Assembly (NCBI RefSeq): GCF_002879885.1
Contig: NZ_PNYA01000021.1
Span: 62,001 to 126,000 of the forward strand
DNA length: 64,000 nt
DNA from: Trinickia dabaoshanensis
GTDB taxonomy: Bacteria; Pseudomonadota; Gammaproteobacteria; Burkholderiales; Burkholderiaceae
Reading direction: 5' to 3'
Shown: one piece after another, positions 43,862-53,342 of the stretch
Layout of the letters: each line of letters opens with the position of its first letter
How positions within the stretch are numbered: the first letter of the stretch is position 1
The notes under the pieces: generated by a model
Seen by the model: only the letters and a program-made list of their open reading frames with translations
What the model was told of the DNA's origin: nothing
The model's database searches: none
Program-made: the position numbers and the translations under genes

Positions 43862-44587
43862 ATGGATTCGGATATCAATCACATCGGCCAGCGCATTCGG
43901 CGGCTGCGCCGAGAATCGAAGATGACACTGCTCGAGGTGGCGACCGCCTCGAGCTTGTCGGTAGGATTTTTGTCGCAGGTAGAGCGCAACTTGACCGGCA
44001 TTTCGATCTCGTCGCTCGTCAATGTCGCGAAAGCGTTGAGCGTGCCGCTCGGCACGTTGCTCGAGCACCCGCGTCAGGCGCAGCCCGATTCGCACGAGGG
44101 CCGGCGCGAATCGTATCAAGTCGGCCCGATGCGGCAGAAGTACGAACGCCTTTCGACGACGTTCAACGGCAGCCTGCTCAATGCCGTCAAAGTGCAAATG
44201 ATGGAGGGCTATAGCTCCGAATGGGTCGCCCATAGCGGCGACGAATTCGTCTATGTGCTCTCCGGCAAGGTGCGCTATACGCTGCGCAAGAAGGACTACG
44301 AACTCACGGCCGGCGATTCGCTGCATTTCGATGCGCAGCATCGCCATCGCGTGGTGAACGTCGGTCCGGGGCCCGCGGAACTCATCGCCGTCGGCACGTT
44401 GCCGCTGTTCGACGACGGCCACGCCGAGTTTGAATCGCTGTCGCGCGCGCCTAAAAGCCGAGGCATGACAGCGGCCAAGAAGACGAGCGCGACCGCCGCA
44501 CCGGCGCCAAGTGCGGCGCCGGCACCGCACGCGGCTCGCAAATCGACGCGAGCGAAAAGCGTTTCGGCGAAAAAGACGCCGCGCTGA
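43862..44587 (+). CDS. XRE-family regulator with cupin domain
   Basis: The 241-residue regulator has an HTH at residues 6-62 (MTLLEVATASSLSVGFLSQV) and a cupin sensor domain at about 115-185 (HSGDEFVYVLSGKVRYTLRK). Its C-terminal tail is low complexity, rich in Ala and Lys. Such proteins often control amino acid or amine catabolism. It is divergent from the M24 peptidase, with three candidate sites between them, and ATG 43862 is chosen over the longer frame. The COG4705-like gene downstream is convergent. Confidence 0.86.
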   Translation: MDSDINHIGQRIRRLRRESKMTLLEVATASSLSVGFLSQVERNLTGISISSLVNVAKALSVPLGTLLEHPRQAQPDSHEGRRESYQVGPMRQKYERLSTTFNGSLLNAVKVQMMEGYSSEWVAHSGDEFVYVLSGKVRYTLRKKDYELTAGDSLHFDAQHRHRVVNVGPGPAELIAVGTLPLFDDGHAEFESLSRAPKSRGMTAAKKTSATAAPAPSAAPAPHAARKSTRAKSVSAKKTPR

Positions 44588-44602
44588 CCGCGGCGTGCGG
44601 CC

Positions 44603-45415
44603 TCAGTGTATCGAGGATGGCGCGGCACGCCGGGCGCGTGCCCCGCCGCTCGCAAAATGCTGAATCACGATCACCACGATCATCGCCGCCAAGATCGAGA
44701 GCGAGGCCGAAATCCGATTCAGGTTCAGGCCGCCTTCGGCGAGCGGTTTCGTCAACGTATCGCCGAGCGTCGCGCCGAGCGGCCGGGTCAATACGTACGC
44801 GGCCCAAAACAGCACCCCGACCGGCACGCGACGCGCCAAGCGCCATACGAGCGCGACGATCAGCAGCATGCCCGCGAACAGCAGCGCCCCGCGTTCGAAG
44901 CCGAGGCCCAGGTTATCGGCCGCGAAATCGCCCAAGGCGGTACCGAGCGTATTCGACACCAAGATCGTGACCCAGTAGAAGACCTCGTCGCGCGGGTTCG
45001 AGATACGGTCGTACTCGATCCGGCCGGCCACGGCACGCCATGCCGCCAGCACGATCAGGACGCCGAGCAGCAGCAGCGCCGACGACAGCACATAGCCGAG
45101 ACCGGCCGTGCGATCGAGAAAATCCGACGTCGTGGTGCCGACGGTGGTCGTCGCCACCACGACGGCCCAATAGGCCGCCGGGTGATAGCTGCGCGAGCGA
45201 ACCTGGATCGTCAACGTCACGATAAAGAACGCGAGAAAAACGAACGTGGCGACCGCATAACCCAATCGCAAGGTCATTGAAAGCGCGTCGCCGCCCGTCT
45301 CGCCCACGGTGGTCGCCAAAATCTTTACGAGCCAAAACACGGCCGTGGCTTGTGGCACTTTGCTCAGCCATGCATCGCTGCTCTGCTGCACAGCCATCGA
45401 GGTGCGTATTGTCAT
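44603..45415 (-). CDS. COG4705-like membrane protein with four internal repeats
   Basis: The 270-residue integral membrane protein has about eight hydrophobic segments. A motif of the form (F/Y)W...T(V/L)G.(E/T)..(G/S)D recurs at about residues 27-46, 82-100, 147-166 and 203-222, so the protein is a four-fold internal repeat. Each repeat contributes an acidic residue within the membrane. I recognise it as the COG4705 family, of unknown function. ATG 45415 has CAGGAGAAC upstream. It is a single gene. Confidence 0.72.
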   Translation of the reverse strand: MTIRTSMAVQQSSDAWLSKVPQATAVFWLVKILATTVGETGGDALSMTLRLGYAVATFVFLAFFIVTLTIQVRSRSYHPAAYWAVVVATTTVGTTTSDFLDRTAGLGYVLSSALLLLGVLIVLAAWRAVAGRIEYDRISNPRDEVFYWVTILVSNTLGTALGDFAADNLGLGFERGALLFAGMLLIVALVWRLARRVPVGVLFWAAYVLTRPLGATLGDTLTKPLAEGGLNLNRISASLSILAAMIVVIVIQHFASGGARARRAAPSSIH

Positions 45416-45672
45416 GCTTTGTTCTCCTGCATCGATGGAAGGAAGGATATTGCAAACGGGACTCATTATCGACGGCGGTAGCTTAAGGTTCCCTTAGCCG
45501 GGATCGCATGCGCCGGGCCCGCTCGTGCCCGGCCGTTCAGTTTCGACAGGCTCGTCGCTGCGCCGCGCTACCATGTCGGCCGGGCGTGCGCCGCCGCACC
45601 GCACGCCATCCAGCGCGCATAAGAGCCGATGGGCCTGTGCGCACGCAGGTCACGACCGACGGAGACGAGCCG

Positions 45673-47385
45673 ATGCAAGACGAAATACCCAAAGTCGCGC
45701 CCCTTCCCGAGCCGCAATCGACGGACGCGGACCGGCCCACGAACCCCGAACGCCGCCGCGTACTGGGCGGACTCGCCGCCGTCGGCATGGGACTTGCCCT
45801 GCCCGCGTGCAGCACGCCAACGAGCCGTACGGCGCAACGCGAGAGCGCGATCGCGCGAACGGCCGCGGACGAGACGATCGACGCCGCCCTGCGCGCACGA
45901 GTACGCCAGATCGTCGTCATCTATGCGGAAAACCGCAGCTTCGCCAACCTTTACGGCGATTTCCCCGGCGTACGCTATCCGCTCACCGCCCTCGATGGAA
46001 AGATCCCTTTGCAGTTGGATCGGGACGGCAAGAGCCCGTTGCCCTATTTGCCGAAGATCTGGGGCGGCCTCGTGCCGCAAGCGCAACAAGTGGGGATGAC
46101 GCGCTACATGATCGGAGAGCAAGACATCACGCACTTGCCGAACCGGCCGTTCGTCGTGGCCGATGCGCACGGCAAGCCCCTGCCGAACGCCGTCGTCACG
46201 CGCGACTTGTGGCACCGCTTTTATCAAAACCAGATGCAAATCAATGGCGGGCGCAACGATCAGTTCGTCGCCTGGGCCGACTCGGGCGCGCTCGTCATGG
46301 GTCATTACCGCAATTCGGCGAGCACGCTCAAGCTTTGGAACTTGGCGCGGCAATACACGCTGTGCGACAACTTTTTCATGGCTGCATTCGGCGGGTCGTG
46401 GCTCAATCACATCTACCTCATCTCCGCGCAGGCCCCGTTCTACCCGGGCATCGATACGAGTCCCGCCAAGGATCTCGTCTCGGTATTGGAAGGCGACGAT
46501 CCGCTCGGCACGCGGCTCAAGCTGGCGCCCGACGCGAAACGCTCTGCCCTCGACGGCCCGCCGAAGTTCGTGCGAGACGGTTTGTTCACACCGGACGGTT
46601 ACGCCGTCAACACCATGGCGCCGCCTTATCAGCCGAGCTTCGTCGCACCGGCGCCCGGCGGCAATCCGGCGCTGGCCGATCCCTCGAACCCGCGCGTCAT
46701 GCCACCGCAAACTTACGCCACCATCGGCGATCGTCTATCGGCCAAAGGCGTCGACTGGGCCTGGTACAGCGGTGCCTGGCAATATGCGCTCGAGCATCGA
46801 GAAACCGGCATGACGCCGGATTTCCAGTACCACCATCAACCGTTCAATTACTTCTCGAACTACGCCCCCGGCACCGATGCACGCACCCGGCATGTGCGCG
46901 ACGCGGGCATGGGCGACGACGCATCGACGAACCGCTTCATCGCCGATATCGATGCGGGCCGCTTGCCCGCCGTCTCGTTCTATAAGCCGCAAGGCAATCT
47001 GAACATGCACGCGGGCTATGCCGACATCGAATCGGGAGACCGCCATATCGCCAAAGTCATCGACCAGATTCGCAACGGACCGCAATGGGCCGACACGGTC
47101 ATCGTCATGACGCACGACGAAAACGGCGGATGGTGGGACCCCGTGGCGCCGCCGCGAGGCGACCGCTGGGGGCCCGGCTCGCGCATTCCGGCGCTCGTGA
47201 TTGCGCCGTTCGCGAAAAAGGGATTCGTCGACCACACGTTTTACGACACGAACTCGATCCTGCGTCTGATCGATCGCGTCCATGGGCTCGCACCGCTAGA
47301 CGGCGTCGCGGCGCGCAATCGCGCTTTCCTCGCACGCGGAGAGACGCCGCCGGGCGATCTAACGGCCGCGCTCGACCTCGGGTGA
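45673..47385 (+). CDS. AcpA/phospholipase C-family acid phosphatase, Tat-exported
   Basis: The 570-residue phosphoesterase has the AcpA catalytic start VIYAENRSFANLYGD (residues 82-96, Glu85, Asn86, Ser88) and DENGG with THD in the second half. The N-terminus has twin Arg in ERRRVLGG and lipobox-like LPAC at about 43-46, so it is probably Tat-exported and may be lipidated. The family hydrolyses phosphomonoesters or phospholipids in the periplasm. ATG 45673 has GGAGACGAG upstream. It is alone on its strand. Confidence 0.85.
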   Translation: MQDEIPKVAPLPEPQSTDADRPTNPERRRVLGGLAAVGMGLALPACSTPTSRTAQRESAIARTAADETIDAALRARVRQIVVIYAENRSFANLYGDFPGVRYPLTALDGKIPLQLDRDGKSPLPYLPKIWGGLVPQAQQVGMTRYMIGEQDITHLPNRPFVVADAHGKPLPNAVVTRDLWHRFYQNQMQINGGRNDQFVAWADSGALVMGHYRNSASTLKLWNLARQYTLCDNFFMAAFGGSWLNHIYLISAQAPFYPGIDTSPAKDLVSVLEGDDPLGTRLKLAPDAKRSALDGPPKFVRDGLFTPDGYAVNTMAPPYQPSFVAPAPGGNPALADPSNPRVMPPQTYATIGDRLSAKGVDWAWYSGAWQYALEHRETGMTPDFQYHHQPFNYFSNYAPGTDARTRHVRDAGMGDDASTNRFIADIDAGRLPAVSFYKPQGNLNMHAGYADIESGDRHIAKVIDQIRNGPQWADTVIVMTHDENGGWWDPVAPPRGDRWGPGSRIPALVIAPFAKKGFVDHTFYDTNSILRLIDRVHGLAPLDGVAARNRAFLARGETPPGDLTAALDLG

Positions 47386-47405
47386 GCGCGCGGGGCGCTC
47401 GCGCC

Positions 47406-47579
47406 TCATTGCCCGATGGCGTGCATGACGACGTCGCGTCGATGCGGTTGCCTGCGGTGTTCGAACAGATAGATCCCTTGCCACGTGCCCAATACGAGCG
47501 CGCCATGTTCGACCGGAATCGTGCACGGATCGGTTCGTACCGCCGCGCCGCCCGCACGCCGTGCCATAATCGCCCGCAT
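47406..47579 (-). pseudogene. yjbQ: C-terminal remnant of a YjbQ/UPF0047 thiamine-phosphate synthase-like gene
   Basis: The minus strand encodes CTIPVEHGALVLGTWQGIYL and a C-terminus ending VVMHAIGQ, a clear match to the YjbQ family C-terminus. The frame meets a TGA within three codons upstream of its first ATG at 47579. The first roughly 80-90 residues of a full-length (about 138) protein, including the active-site His region, are absent. It lies immediately upstream of selU on the other strand, so a deletion or replacement removed the 5' part. It is not expected to be functional. Confidence 0.75.
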
Positions 47580-47603
47580 CCCCGGCTCTCACGCGGATCG
47601 CCC

Positions 47604-48653
47604 TTGAAAGAGCTCAACGTCAGCTTGGAGCGTCTAGTCGAATTCGACGAAATCGTGGACGTGCGCACGCCGCTCGAATTCGCCGAAGACCGCATCCCCG
47701 GCGCGATCAATGCTCCGGTGCTCGAGAACGAGGAGCGCGTCGTCGTAGGCACGCTCTACGCGCAAGTGTCACCGTTCGAGGCCACGCGCGTGGGCGCGGC
47801 GATGGTGGCGCGCAATATCGCGCGGCACTTGGAGACGACCTTCGCCACCCGCCCCCGAGGATGGCGGCCCCTCGTCTATTGCTGGCGCGGCGGCAAGCGC
47901 TCGGAATCGCTGGCGCTCTGGCTCAATTTGATGGGTTGGCACGCACGCCGGCTCGAGGGCGGCTACAAGGCATACCGGCGCTCCGTGCTCGATGCGCTCA
48001 CGGTATTGCCGCCACGGTTCGAATACGTCGTACTCACCGGCGCGACAGGCAGTGGAAAGACGCGTCTGTTGCGCGCGCTCGCCGATACGGGCGCTCAGGT
48101 CCTCGACCTCGAGCGGATCGCCGCGCATCGCGGCTCGCTGCTCGGGGCGCTGCAAGGGCAATCGCAACCCACGCAAAAGGCTTTCGAAACGGGGATCGTG
48201 CAGGCGCTGCGCGGCTTCGCGCCCGAGCGGCCCGTATTCATCGAAGCGGAAAGCCGAACGATCGGCCGAGTGGCGTTGCCCGATGCGTTGCTCGGTGCCA
48301 TGCATCGCGCGCGCTGCGTCGCCGTGCATACGCCGCGCGACGAGCGCATCGGCTTCTTGCTCGAAGACTATGCGCACCTGTTCGACGCGCCCGAGGCATT
48401 CAAAGCGCAATTGACGAAGCTGATCGGCTTACATAGCCGCGAGCGCGTGGCGCGCTGGTGTCGTCTCATCGACGAAAACGCCCGGACCGCGCTCTTCGCC
48501 GAACTCATCGACCTGCACTACGATCCCGCCTACGCGCGCAGCAGCCGGGGACATTTCATTCAGTTGCCGTGCGCGAGCGCGTTCGAATTGCATCCGAACG
48601 CGCCGGACATGGACGACCAAGCACGCAAGCTACTCGAACTGATGCACGGCTGA
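47604..48653 (+). CDS. selU: tRNA 2-selenouridine synthase
   Basis: The 349-residue enzyme converts 2-thiouridine to 2-selenouridine at the wobble position of some tRNAs (also called MnmH or YbbB). An N-terminal rhodanese domain has the active Cys93 in YCWRGGKRS, and a C-terminal P-loop GATGSGKT lies at 146-153. TTG 47604 is chosen because the protein then begins KELNVSLERLVEFDEIVDV, the family N-terminus. No good ribosome binding site is seen. The frame stays open far upstream, overlapping the phosphatase gene. selD is not in the window. Confidence 0.9.
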   Translation: MKELNVSLERLVEFDEIVDVRTPLEFAEDRIPGAINAPVLENEERVVVGTLYAQVSPFEATRVGAAMVARNIARHLETTFATRPRGWRPLVYCWRGGKRSESLALWLNLMGWHARRLEGGYKAYRRSVLDALTVLPPRFEYVVLTGATGSGKTRLLRALADTGAQVLDLERIAAHRGSLLGALQGQSQPTQKAFETGIVQALRGFAPERPVFIEAESRTIGRVALPDALLGAMHRARCVAVHTPRDERIGFLLEDYAHLFDAPEAFKAQLTKLIGLHSRERVARWCRLIDENARTALFAELIDLHYDPAYARSSRGHFIQLPCASAFELHPNAPDMDDQARKLLELMHG

Positions 48654-48668
48654 TGCGCGGCTGATCGC

Positions 48669-50228
48669 TCAGTGCGCCGCGCGCTGCGTGCGGAATGTGC
48701 TGACGACTTCGGCGAGCAGACGGGCCTGCTCTTGCATCGCCTGTGCGCTGCCGGCTGCTTGCTCCACCATCGCAGCGTTTTGCTGCGTCGTCTGGTCCAT
48801 TTGCGCGATGGCGATGTTCACTTGCTCGATACCGCGGCTTTGCTCCTCCGATGCCGCCGAAATCTCGCTGATGATGTCGGTCACGCGCTTGACCGAATGC
48901 ACGAGCGAATCCATTTTGCTGCCCGCGCTTTGGACGAGCGTCTTGCCCGCCTCGACGCTACCGACCGATTCCTCGATGAGCCCCTTGATTTCCTTCGCCG
49001 CTTCCGAGCTGCGGCGCGCGAGGTTGCGCACTTCGCCCGCGACGACGGCAAAGCCGCGGCCCTGCTCGCCCGCGCGCGCGGCCTCGACCGCCGCGTTCAA
49101 CGCGAGGATGTTCGTTTGGAACGCGATGCCTTCGATGACGGAAATGATATCGACGACACGCGCCGAACTCGCGGCGATGTTTTGCATCGTCGCCACGACC
49201 TGTTGCACGGCCTCGCCGCCTTCGCCAGCGATGCGCGACGTATCGGCCGCCATCTGATTGGCCTGGCGCGCGTTGTCGGCGTTTTGCTTGACCGTCGCCG
49301 TGAGCTGCTCCATGCTCGCCGCCGTTTCGCCGAGCGAGGACGCCTGCTCTTCGGTACGCGAGGACAAATCGAGGTTGCCGGCCGCGATTTGCTGTGCGGC
49401 GTCGTTGATCGTTTCGGTGCCGCCGCGGATGCGGTGCATGGTTTCCGCGAGACGATTCTGCATCCGCTGCATCGCCATCACCATACTGCCGCGATCGCCG
49501 TCGCGCACCATGACGTCTTGCGTCAAGTCGCCGTCGGCGATCGATTCCGCCACGGCCGCGGCATAAGCAGGCTCGCCGCCGAGGCTGCGCTGCACGTTGC
49601 GAATGATCATCACGAGCGCGACGGAACTCAAACTGCCGAGCACCAGAATCGTCAACAGATAGTTGAGCAAGCGCACATGGAACGCCGTGTCGATGTCGTT
49701 GATATAGACGCCCGAGGCAACGTACCAATCCCACGGTTCGAAGCGTTTGACGAAGGAGATCTTCGGCACCTCCTCGCTCTTGCCGGGAACGCGCGCCATG
49801 TAATCGACGAAGCCTTGCCCCTGCGCGCGCGCCACTTTCAGCATCTCCACGAACAGGCGCTTGCCGTTGACGTCCTTATAGTCCGTCATGTCCTTGTTGA
49901 CCAAGTCCGGCAGGACCGGATGCATGATCACCGTAGGATGACCGTCCGTGATGAACAGATAACCGTTGCCGGGGAACCGCATCGCGGAAAGCCGCGCCAT
50001 CGCGCCGCGCTTGGCTTCTTCCTCCGAAATCTCGTGGCGCTCCGCCATTTGCTGATATTGCGCGACGACACCGACACCCGCTTCGACGATGTTTTGAACC
50101 GCCGCCTGACGTCCGCTCAGCATCGTCGCGCGCGTTTGCAACGCGGCCCAGCCCCCGAAGAACAACAAGCCGAGCCACATCACGAGCAAGGCCAATCCTA
50201 ATTTTTTGCTTAGCGTCAGACGATTCAC
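48669..50228 (-). CDS. Methyl-accepting chemotaxis protein with Cache sensor
   Basis: The 519-residue receptor has a membrane segment near residues 11-31, a periplasmic single Cache domain ([20 protein letters not shown]), a second segment near 195-215, a HAMP region and a complete signalling domain with [21 protein letters not shown] 50228 is chosen because GGGGGAAGT precedes it. It converges with selU and is not linked to other chemotaxis genes. It probably senses a small carboxylate, as many sCache_2 receptors do. Confidence 0.9.
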   Translation of the reverse strand: MNRLTLSKKLGLALLVMWLGLLFFGGWAALQTRATMLSGRQAAVQNIVEAGVGVVAQYQQMAERHEISEEEAKRGAMARLSAMRFPGNGYLFITDGHPTVIMHPVLPDLVNKDMTDYKDVNGKRLFVEMLKVARAQGQGFVDYMARVPGKSEEVPKISFVKRFEPWDWYVASGVYINDIDTAFHVRLLNYLLTILVLGSLSSVALVMIIRNVQRSLGGEPAYAAAVAESIADGDLTQDVMVRDGDRGSMVMAMQRMQNRLAETMHRIRGGTETINDAAQQIAAGNLDLSSRTEEQASSLGETAASMEQLTATVKQNADNARQANQMAADTSRIAGEGGEAVQQVVATMQNIAASSARVVDIISVIEGIAFQTNILALNAAVEAARAGEQGRGFAVVAGEVRNLARRSSEAAKEIKGLIEESVGSVEAGKTLVQSAGSKMDSLVHSVKRVTDIISEISAASEEQSRGIEQVNIAIAQMDQTTQQNAAMVEQAAGSAQAMQEQARLLAEVVSTFRTQRAAH

Positions 50229-50496
50229 ACTTCCCCCACGGGCAAAGCCGGTGCACATGGCTGGTGCAATGCAACCGGCGTCATTCAACAATGAATTCAC
50301 ATTGATTAACGGCCGCGCCCGGCAATTCTTCAGGGTCGATTAGTTCGGACTACCGAATATTTTCAATATCCGCTTAGGGGAAATCACCGAAAAGTCTGAT
50401 TATAGGGACCGCTCGCCGCCAGTTCGTCGCGCGATTTACCGGATTGCGGGCGCGCAGCGATTGCAATGTCATACGGAACCGATTAAGCGGCCACCG

Positions 50497-51399
50497 TTAT
50501 CGTCGCCCGCGCCAAGCGACATAGGCCACGCCTGCGATCGTCATGATGCCGCCCGTCACCGTCGTTGCACGCACCTCGTCGCCGGTCAGCGCGATCGAGA
50601 GTACGGTTGCGACCGCCGGCGTCAGATAGAGGAAGTTGGACGCGCGCGCCGCGCCGAAATGGCCGAGCGCGTACGCCCACGTCGCATAGCCCAACGCGGC
50701 GGGGAACACTCCCAGCACCACCACGGCCTGAATCGTTCTCGCCGAGGCGGTGGTCAACTCGCTCACAGCGCCCGGTAGCCACGGTGCCAACAGCAACGCA
50801 CCGGCCAAGATCGTATAGGCCGTACATGCAAGCGGTCCGTACACGGGGATCAGGCGCCGCTGCATGACGATGAACGCCGCCGAGCACACAGCGGCCAACA
50901 GAATCAGACTCGCGCCCGCGCCGGGAATGAGCCCGCCCGGCTGCCCGCTCGCGATGACGCCGATACCCGCGAAGCTGAAAATCGAACCCAGCCATGCCCA
51001 GCGGTTGAACCGCTCGCCGAGAAAGATCGTGGCAAAGAGTGCCGTGAAAATCGGCAACGAATTGACGATGAAACTCGCCGCGCCCGGCGCCACCGTCTTT
51101 TCTCCGGTATTGAGCAGTGCGTTATAAATCGCGATCCCGAAAAACCCGCACCCGGCGAAGCGCAGCGCATCGCGCCGCGTGGGCAGACGCGGGCGCCGAT
51201 AAGCGAGCCACGCCGCGACGAGGATGGCCGCCGTGGCGAATCGCGCCGCGGCGAGATGCAATGGCGTCAGGCCCTGCAAACCGATGCGGATGAACGGAAA
51301 GGCGCTTGCCCATGAAACGATCGTGACCGCCACGGCCACGGCGGCCGGAACCGGCGACGAGAGCGAGCGCGACTGGGCGCAGGAGGAGGAGGAGTTCAT
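50497..51399 (-). CDS. EamA/DMT-superfamily exporter
   Basis: The 300-residue inner-membrane protein has about ten hydrophobic segments in two EamA halves (ASAFPFIRIGLQGLTPLHLA in the first, LGVFPAALGYATWAYALGHF in the second). The family exports amino acids and related metabolites. It is divergent from a LysR regulator, with the palindrome GATCACA-N14-TGTGATC between them. The pairing is the usual LysR-exporter arrangement. The substrate is unknown. Confidence 0.85.
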   Translation of the reverse strand: MNSSSSCAQSRSLSSPVPAAVAVAVTIVSWASAFPFIRIGLQGLTPLHLAAARFATAAILVAAWLAYRRPRLPTRRDALRFAGCGFFGIAIYNALLNTGEKTVAPGAASFIVNSLPIFTALFATIFLGERFNRWAWLGSIFSFAGIGVIASGQPGGLIPGAGASLILLAAVCSAAFIVMQRRLIPVYGPLACTAYTILAGALLLAPWLPGAVSELTTASARTIQAVVVLGVFPAALGYATWAYALGHFGAARASNFLYLTPAVATVLSIALTGDEVRATTVTGGIMTIAGVAYVAWRGRR

Positions 51400-51434
51400 C
51401 AGCCAATCATCCGTCTTTTCAAGCTGCTAAGCTA

Positions 51435-51462
51435 GATCACAAATAAACGATGAGCTGTGATC
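51435..51462. promoter_or_regulatory. Inverted repeat GATCACA-N14-TGTGATC between EamA and LysR
   Basis: A perfect 7-14-7 inverted repeat. The right arm ends directly before the LysR ATG at 51463, so binding would block its own translation start region and transcription. It is a candidate LysR site for autoregulation and control of the exporter. Confidence 0.5.
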
Positions 51463-52389
51463 ATGACGCACAACACCGAATCGCCGCGCCCGCCGCTCGC
51501 CAGCCTCGAAACCGTATGCGTGGTGGCACGCGAAGGCTCGTTCAGCGCAGCCGCGCTTGCGACCGGCGTGACCCATGGCGCCATCAGCCGCCGCATCGCC
51601 ACCGTCGAGAATTGGCTCGGCTACGCGCTATTCGAGCGGCACGGACGGGGCGTGCGTCTCACGCCCGACGGTCAAAGACTCGTCGGCCGGATCGAGCACG
51701 CGTTTTCGATCATCGATGGCGCATCGGATCAGTGGCGACCCGCTCGCGCTGCGCGCATCGTCAAAGTCAGCATGACCCCGGCGTTCGCGCAGCTTTGGCT
51801 GTTCGACCGCCTCGCCGCGTTGGAAGCGGGCCCGCCCCCACTCACGATCGCACTGGACATCACGCACCGCAACGCCGACTTGGCCGCCGGTGAGGCGGAC
51901 GTCGCCATCCGGTGCGGGCGCGGTCATTGGCCCGGCCTCGACGCGCAACCGTTCTTGCCCGAACGGCTCTACCCTATTGCGATCCCTGCCATCGCGGCCA
52001 AGCTGAGCGCGCGCAAACCGGCTCAATTGCTCGATTGGCCGCTATTGCACGACTCCGATATCACGGGGTGGCGCGCGTGGTTCGTGCAGCAAGGCATCGC
52101 ACTCAAACCTCGGCCACAAGACCGGCGCTTCGAGGACTACGGAGTCGTCCTGGCAGCGGCCCAAGCCGGGCTCGGCATTGCGCTGGCTCGCGAACCGTTT
52201 TCCGACGGGTGGCTGGCGCGCGGCAATCTCGTTCGCATCGGCCGCTTCGACGTTCCATCGCCCGTCGCTTACCACGTGCTGACGGCTAAGCGCGAGACGC
52301 GGCCCGAGGTGCTGGATTTCGTGTCCCGGATCATGGCCGCGGCGGCACGCTGCCGAGGCGGACGGTTGCCGCCCCATCACATTCCTTGA
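51463..52389 (+). CDS. LysR-family transcriptional regulator
   Basis: The 308-residue regulator has a winged helix at residues 10-70 (SFSAAALATGVTHGAISRRI) and an effector domain in the GcvA-like layout. ATG 51463 abuts the palindrome's right arm; a GTG two codons upstream lies within it. It is divergent from the EamA exporter, which it probably controls. Confidence 0.86.
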   Translation: MTHNTESPRPPLASLETVCVVAREGSFSAAALATGVTHGAISRRIATVENWLGYALFERHGRGVRLTPDGQRLVGRIEHAFSIIDGASDQWRPARAARIVKVSMTPAFAQLWLFDRLAALEAGPPPLTIALDITHRNADLAAGEADVAIRCGRGHWPGLDAQPFLPERLYPIAIPAIAAKLSARKPAQLLDWPLLHDSDITGWRAWFVQQGIALKPRPQDRRFEDYGVVLAAAQAGLGIALAREPFSDGWLARGNLVRIGRFDVPSPVAYHVLTAKRETRPEVLDFVSRIMAAAARCRGGRLPPHHIP

Positions 52390-52394
52390 CATTC

Positions 52395-52414
52395 ATATAC
52401 GTCAACAAGTATAT
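52395..52414. promoter_or_regulatory. Inverted repeat ATATAC-N8-GTATAT, probable ArsR operator
   Basis: A perfect 6-8-6 inverted repeat lies 8 bases before the ArsR ATG, in the only AT-rich stretch of this region. ArsR/SmtB proteins bind such AT-rich palindromes over their own promoters. Confidence 0.65.
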
Positions 52415-52421
52415 TAAGCAA

Positions 52422-52760
52422 ATGGAATCCACATTCGCCGTCATCGCCGAGCCGAGCCGGCGCGCCATTCTGAGTCTGCTCGCGTCGTCCGAGCAATCGG
52501 TGGGCGAGATCGAGCATGCGCTGAATTTGCCCCAGCCTTCCGTTTCGAAGCATTTGCGCGTGTTGCGCGACGCGGGGTTCGTCGAATCGCGCGTGGACGC
52601 ACAGCGCCGCCTTTACCGCATCCGCCTGGAACCGTTGATGGAAATCGATGCATGGCTCGCGCCGTTCCGCCAGTTTTGGTCGACGCACCTCGATGCCCTC
52701 GAACGCCATCTCGACGCAACGAATCCTCTCCCCCCACGCACAAAAGGCCGAAAATCATGA
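52422..52760 (+). CDS. ArsR-family transcriptional regulator
   Basis: The 112-residue winged-helix regulator has LPQPSVSKHLRVLRDAGFVE (residues about 37-56). No metal-binding Cys motif is visible, so it is of the non-metal type found with SRPBCC/AHSA1 proteins. ATG 52422 follows the palindrome. It overlaps the next gene by ATGA, so the regulator and the SRPBCC protein are translationally coupled. Confidence 0.88.
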   Translation: MESTFAVIAEPSRRAILSLLASSEQSVGEIEHALNLPQPSVSKHLRVLRDAGFVESRVDAQRRLYRIRLEPLMEIDAWLAPFRQFWSTHLDALERHLDATNPLPPRTKGRKS

Positions 52761-53284
52761 GCACACGCGATGCATACAAGCCCGGACCCGCAGCCGGCGC
52801 TCACGTGAACAAGGACGGCGAGAATTGGACGCTCGTCGTCGTTCGCGACCTACGTCATACACCCGAGAAAGTGTGGAAGGCTTTGACGGACCCGGCGAGC
52901 CTGCGCGAATGGGCGCCGTTCGATGCGGACAAGAACCTCGGCATAGTGGGTCCCGTGCGGCTCTCGACAGTAGGCACCCCGGCACCCGTTGTCAGCGAAA
53001 CCCGTGTGACGCGCGCCGAGGCGCCGAAGCTGTTGGAATACCGGTGGGGCGACAACGATATGCGATGGACACTGGAGCCCCAGGGAAGCGGTACCCGGCT
53101 CACGCTCTGGCACAACATCGATCGCAATTTCATCGCGATGGGTGCCGCCGGTTGGCAAATTTGCCTCGACGTGCTCGAGCGGTTCGTCGACGAAGCGCCT
53201 ATCGGACGGATCGTCGGCGGCGAGGCGATGAAGTTCGATTGGCCACGTTTGAACGAGGAGTACACGAGAGCGTTCGGGCTTTGA
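52757..53284 (+). CDS. SRPBCC/AHSA1-domain protein
   Basis: The 175-residue helix-grip protein has VRDLRHTPEKVWKALTDPAS (about residues 30-49) and a long C-terminal helix. ArsR-AHSA1 pairs are common, and the AHSA1 member probably binds a ligand. It is unrelated in detail to the SRPBCC pair at 14810-15829. It overlaps the ArsR gene and is followed by the DUF1801 gene after 58 bases. Confidence 0.82.
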   Translation: MSTRDAYKPGPAAGAHVNKDGENWTLVVVRDLRHTPEKVWKALTDPASLREWAPFDADKNLGIVGPVRLSTVGTPAPVVSETRVTRAEAPKLLEYRWGDNDMRWTLEPQGSGTRLTLWHNIDRNFIAMGAAGWQICLDVLERFVDEAPIGRIVGGEAMKFDWPRLNEEYTRAFGL

Positions 53285-53342
53285 CGGCTCGCCCGATCGA
53301 ACGGCCATGGCATTCGCGAAGGTTCAATAAGGTTCTAACGAC

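Noticed and set aside
45525-46985. A 486-residue plus-strand frame overlapping the acid phosphatase
   Set aside because: It overlaps the phosphatase gene in another frame and is Arg-rich without domains. The phosphatase has catalytic motifs and a Tat signal.
51435-51462. GATCACA...TGTGATC as a CRP site
   Set aside because: The CRP consensus is TGTGA-N6-TCACA. Here the arms are in the opposite order with a 14-base spacer, so it is listed as a LysR operator candidate only.
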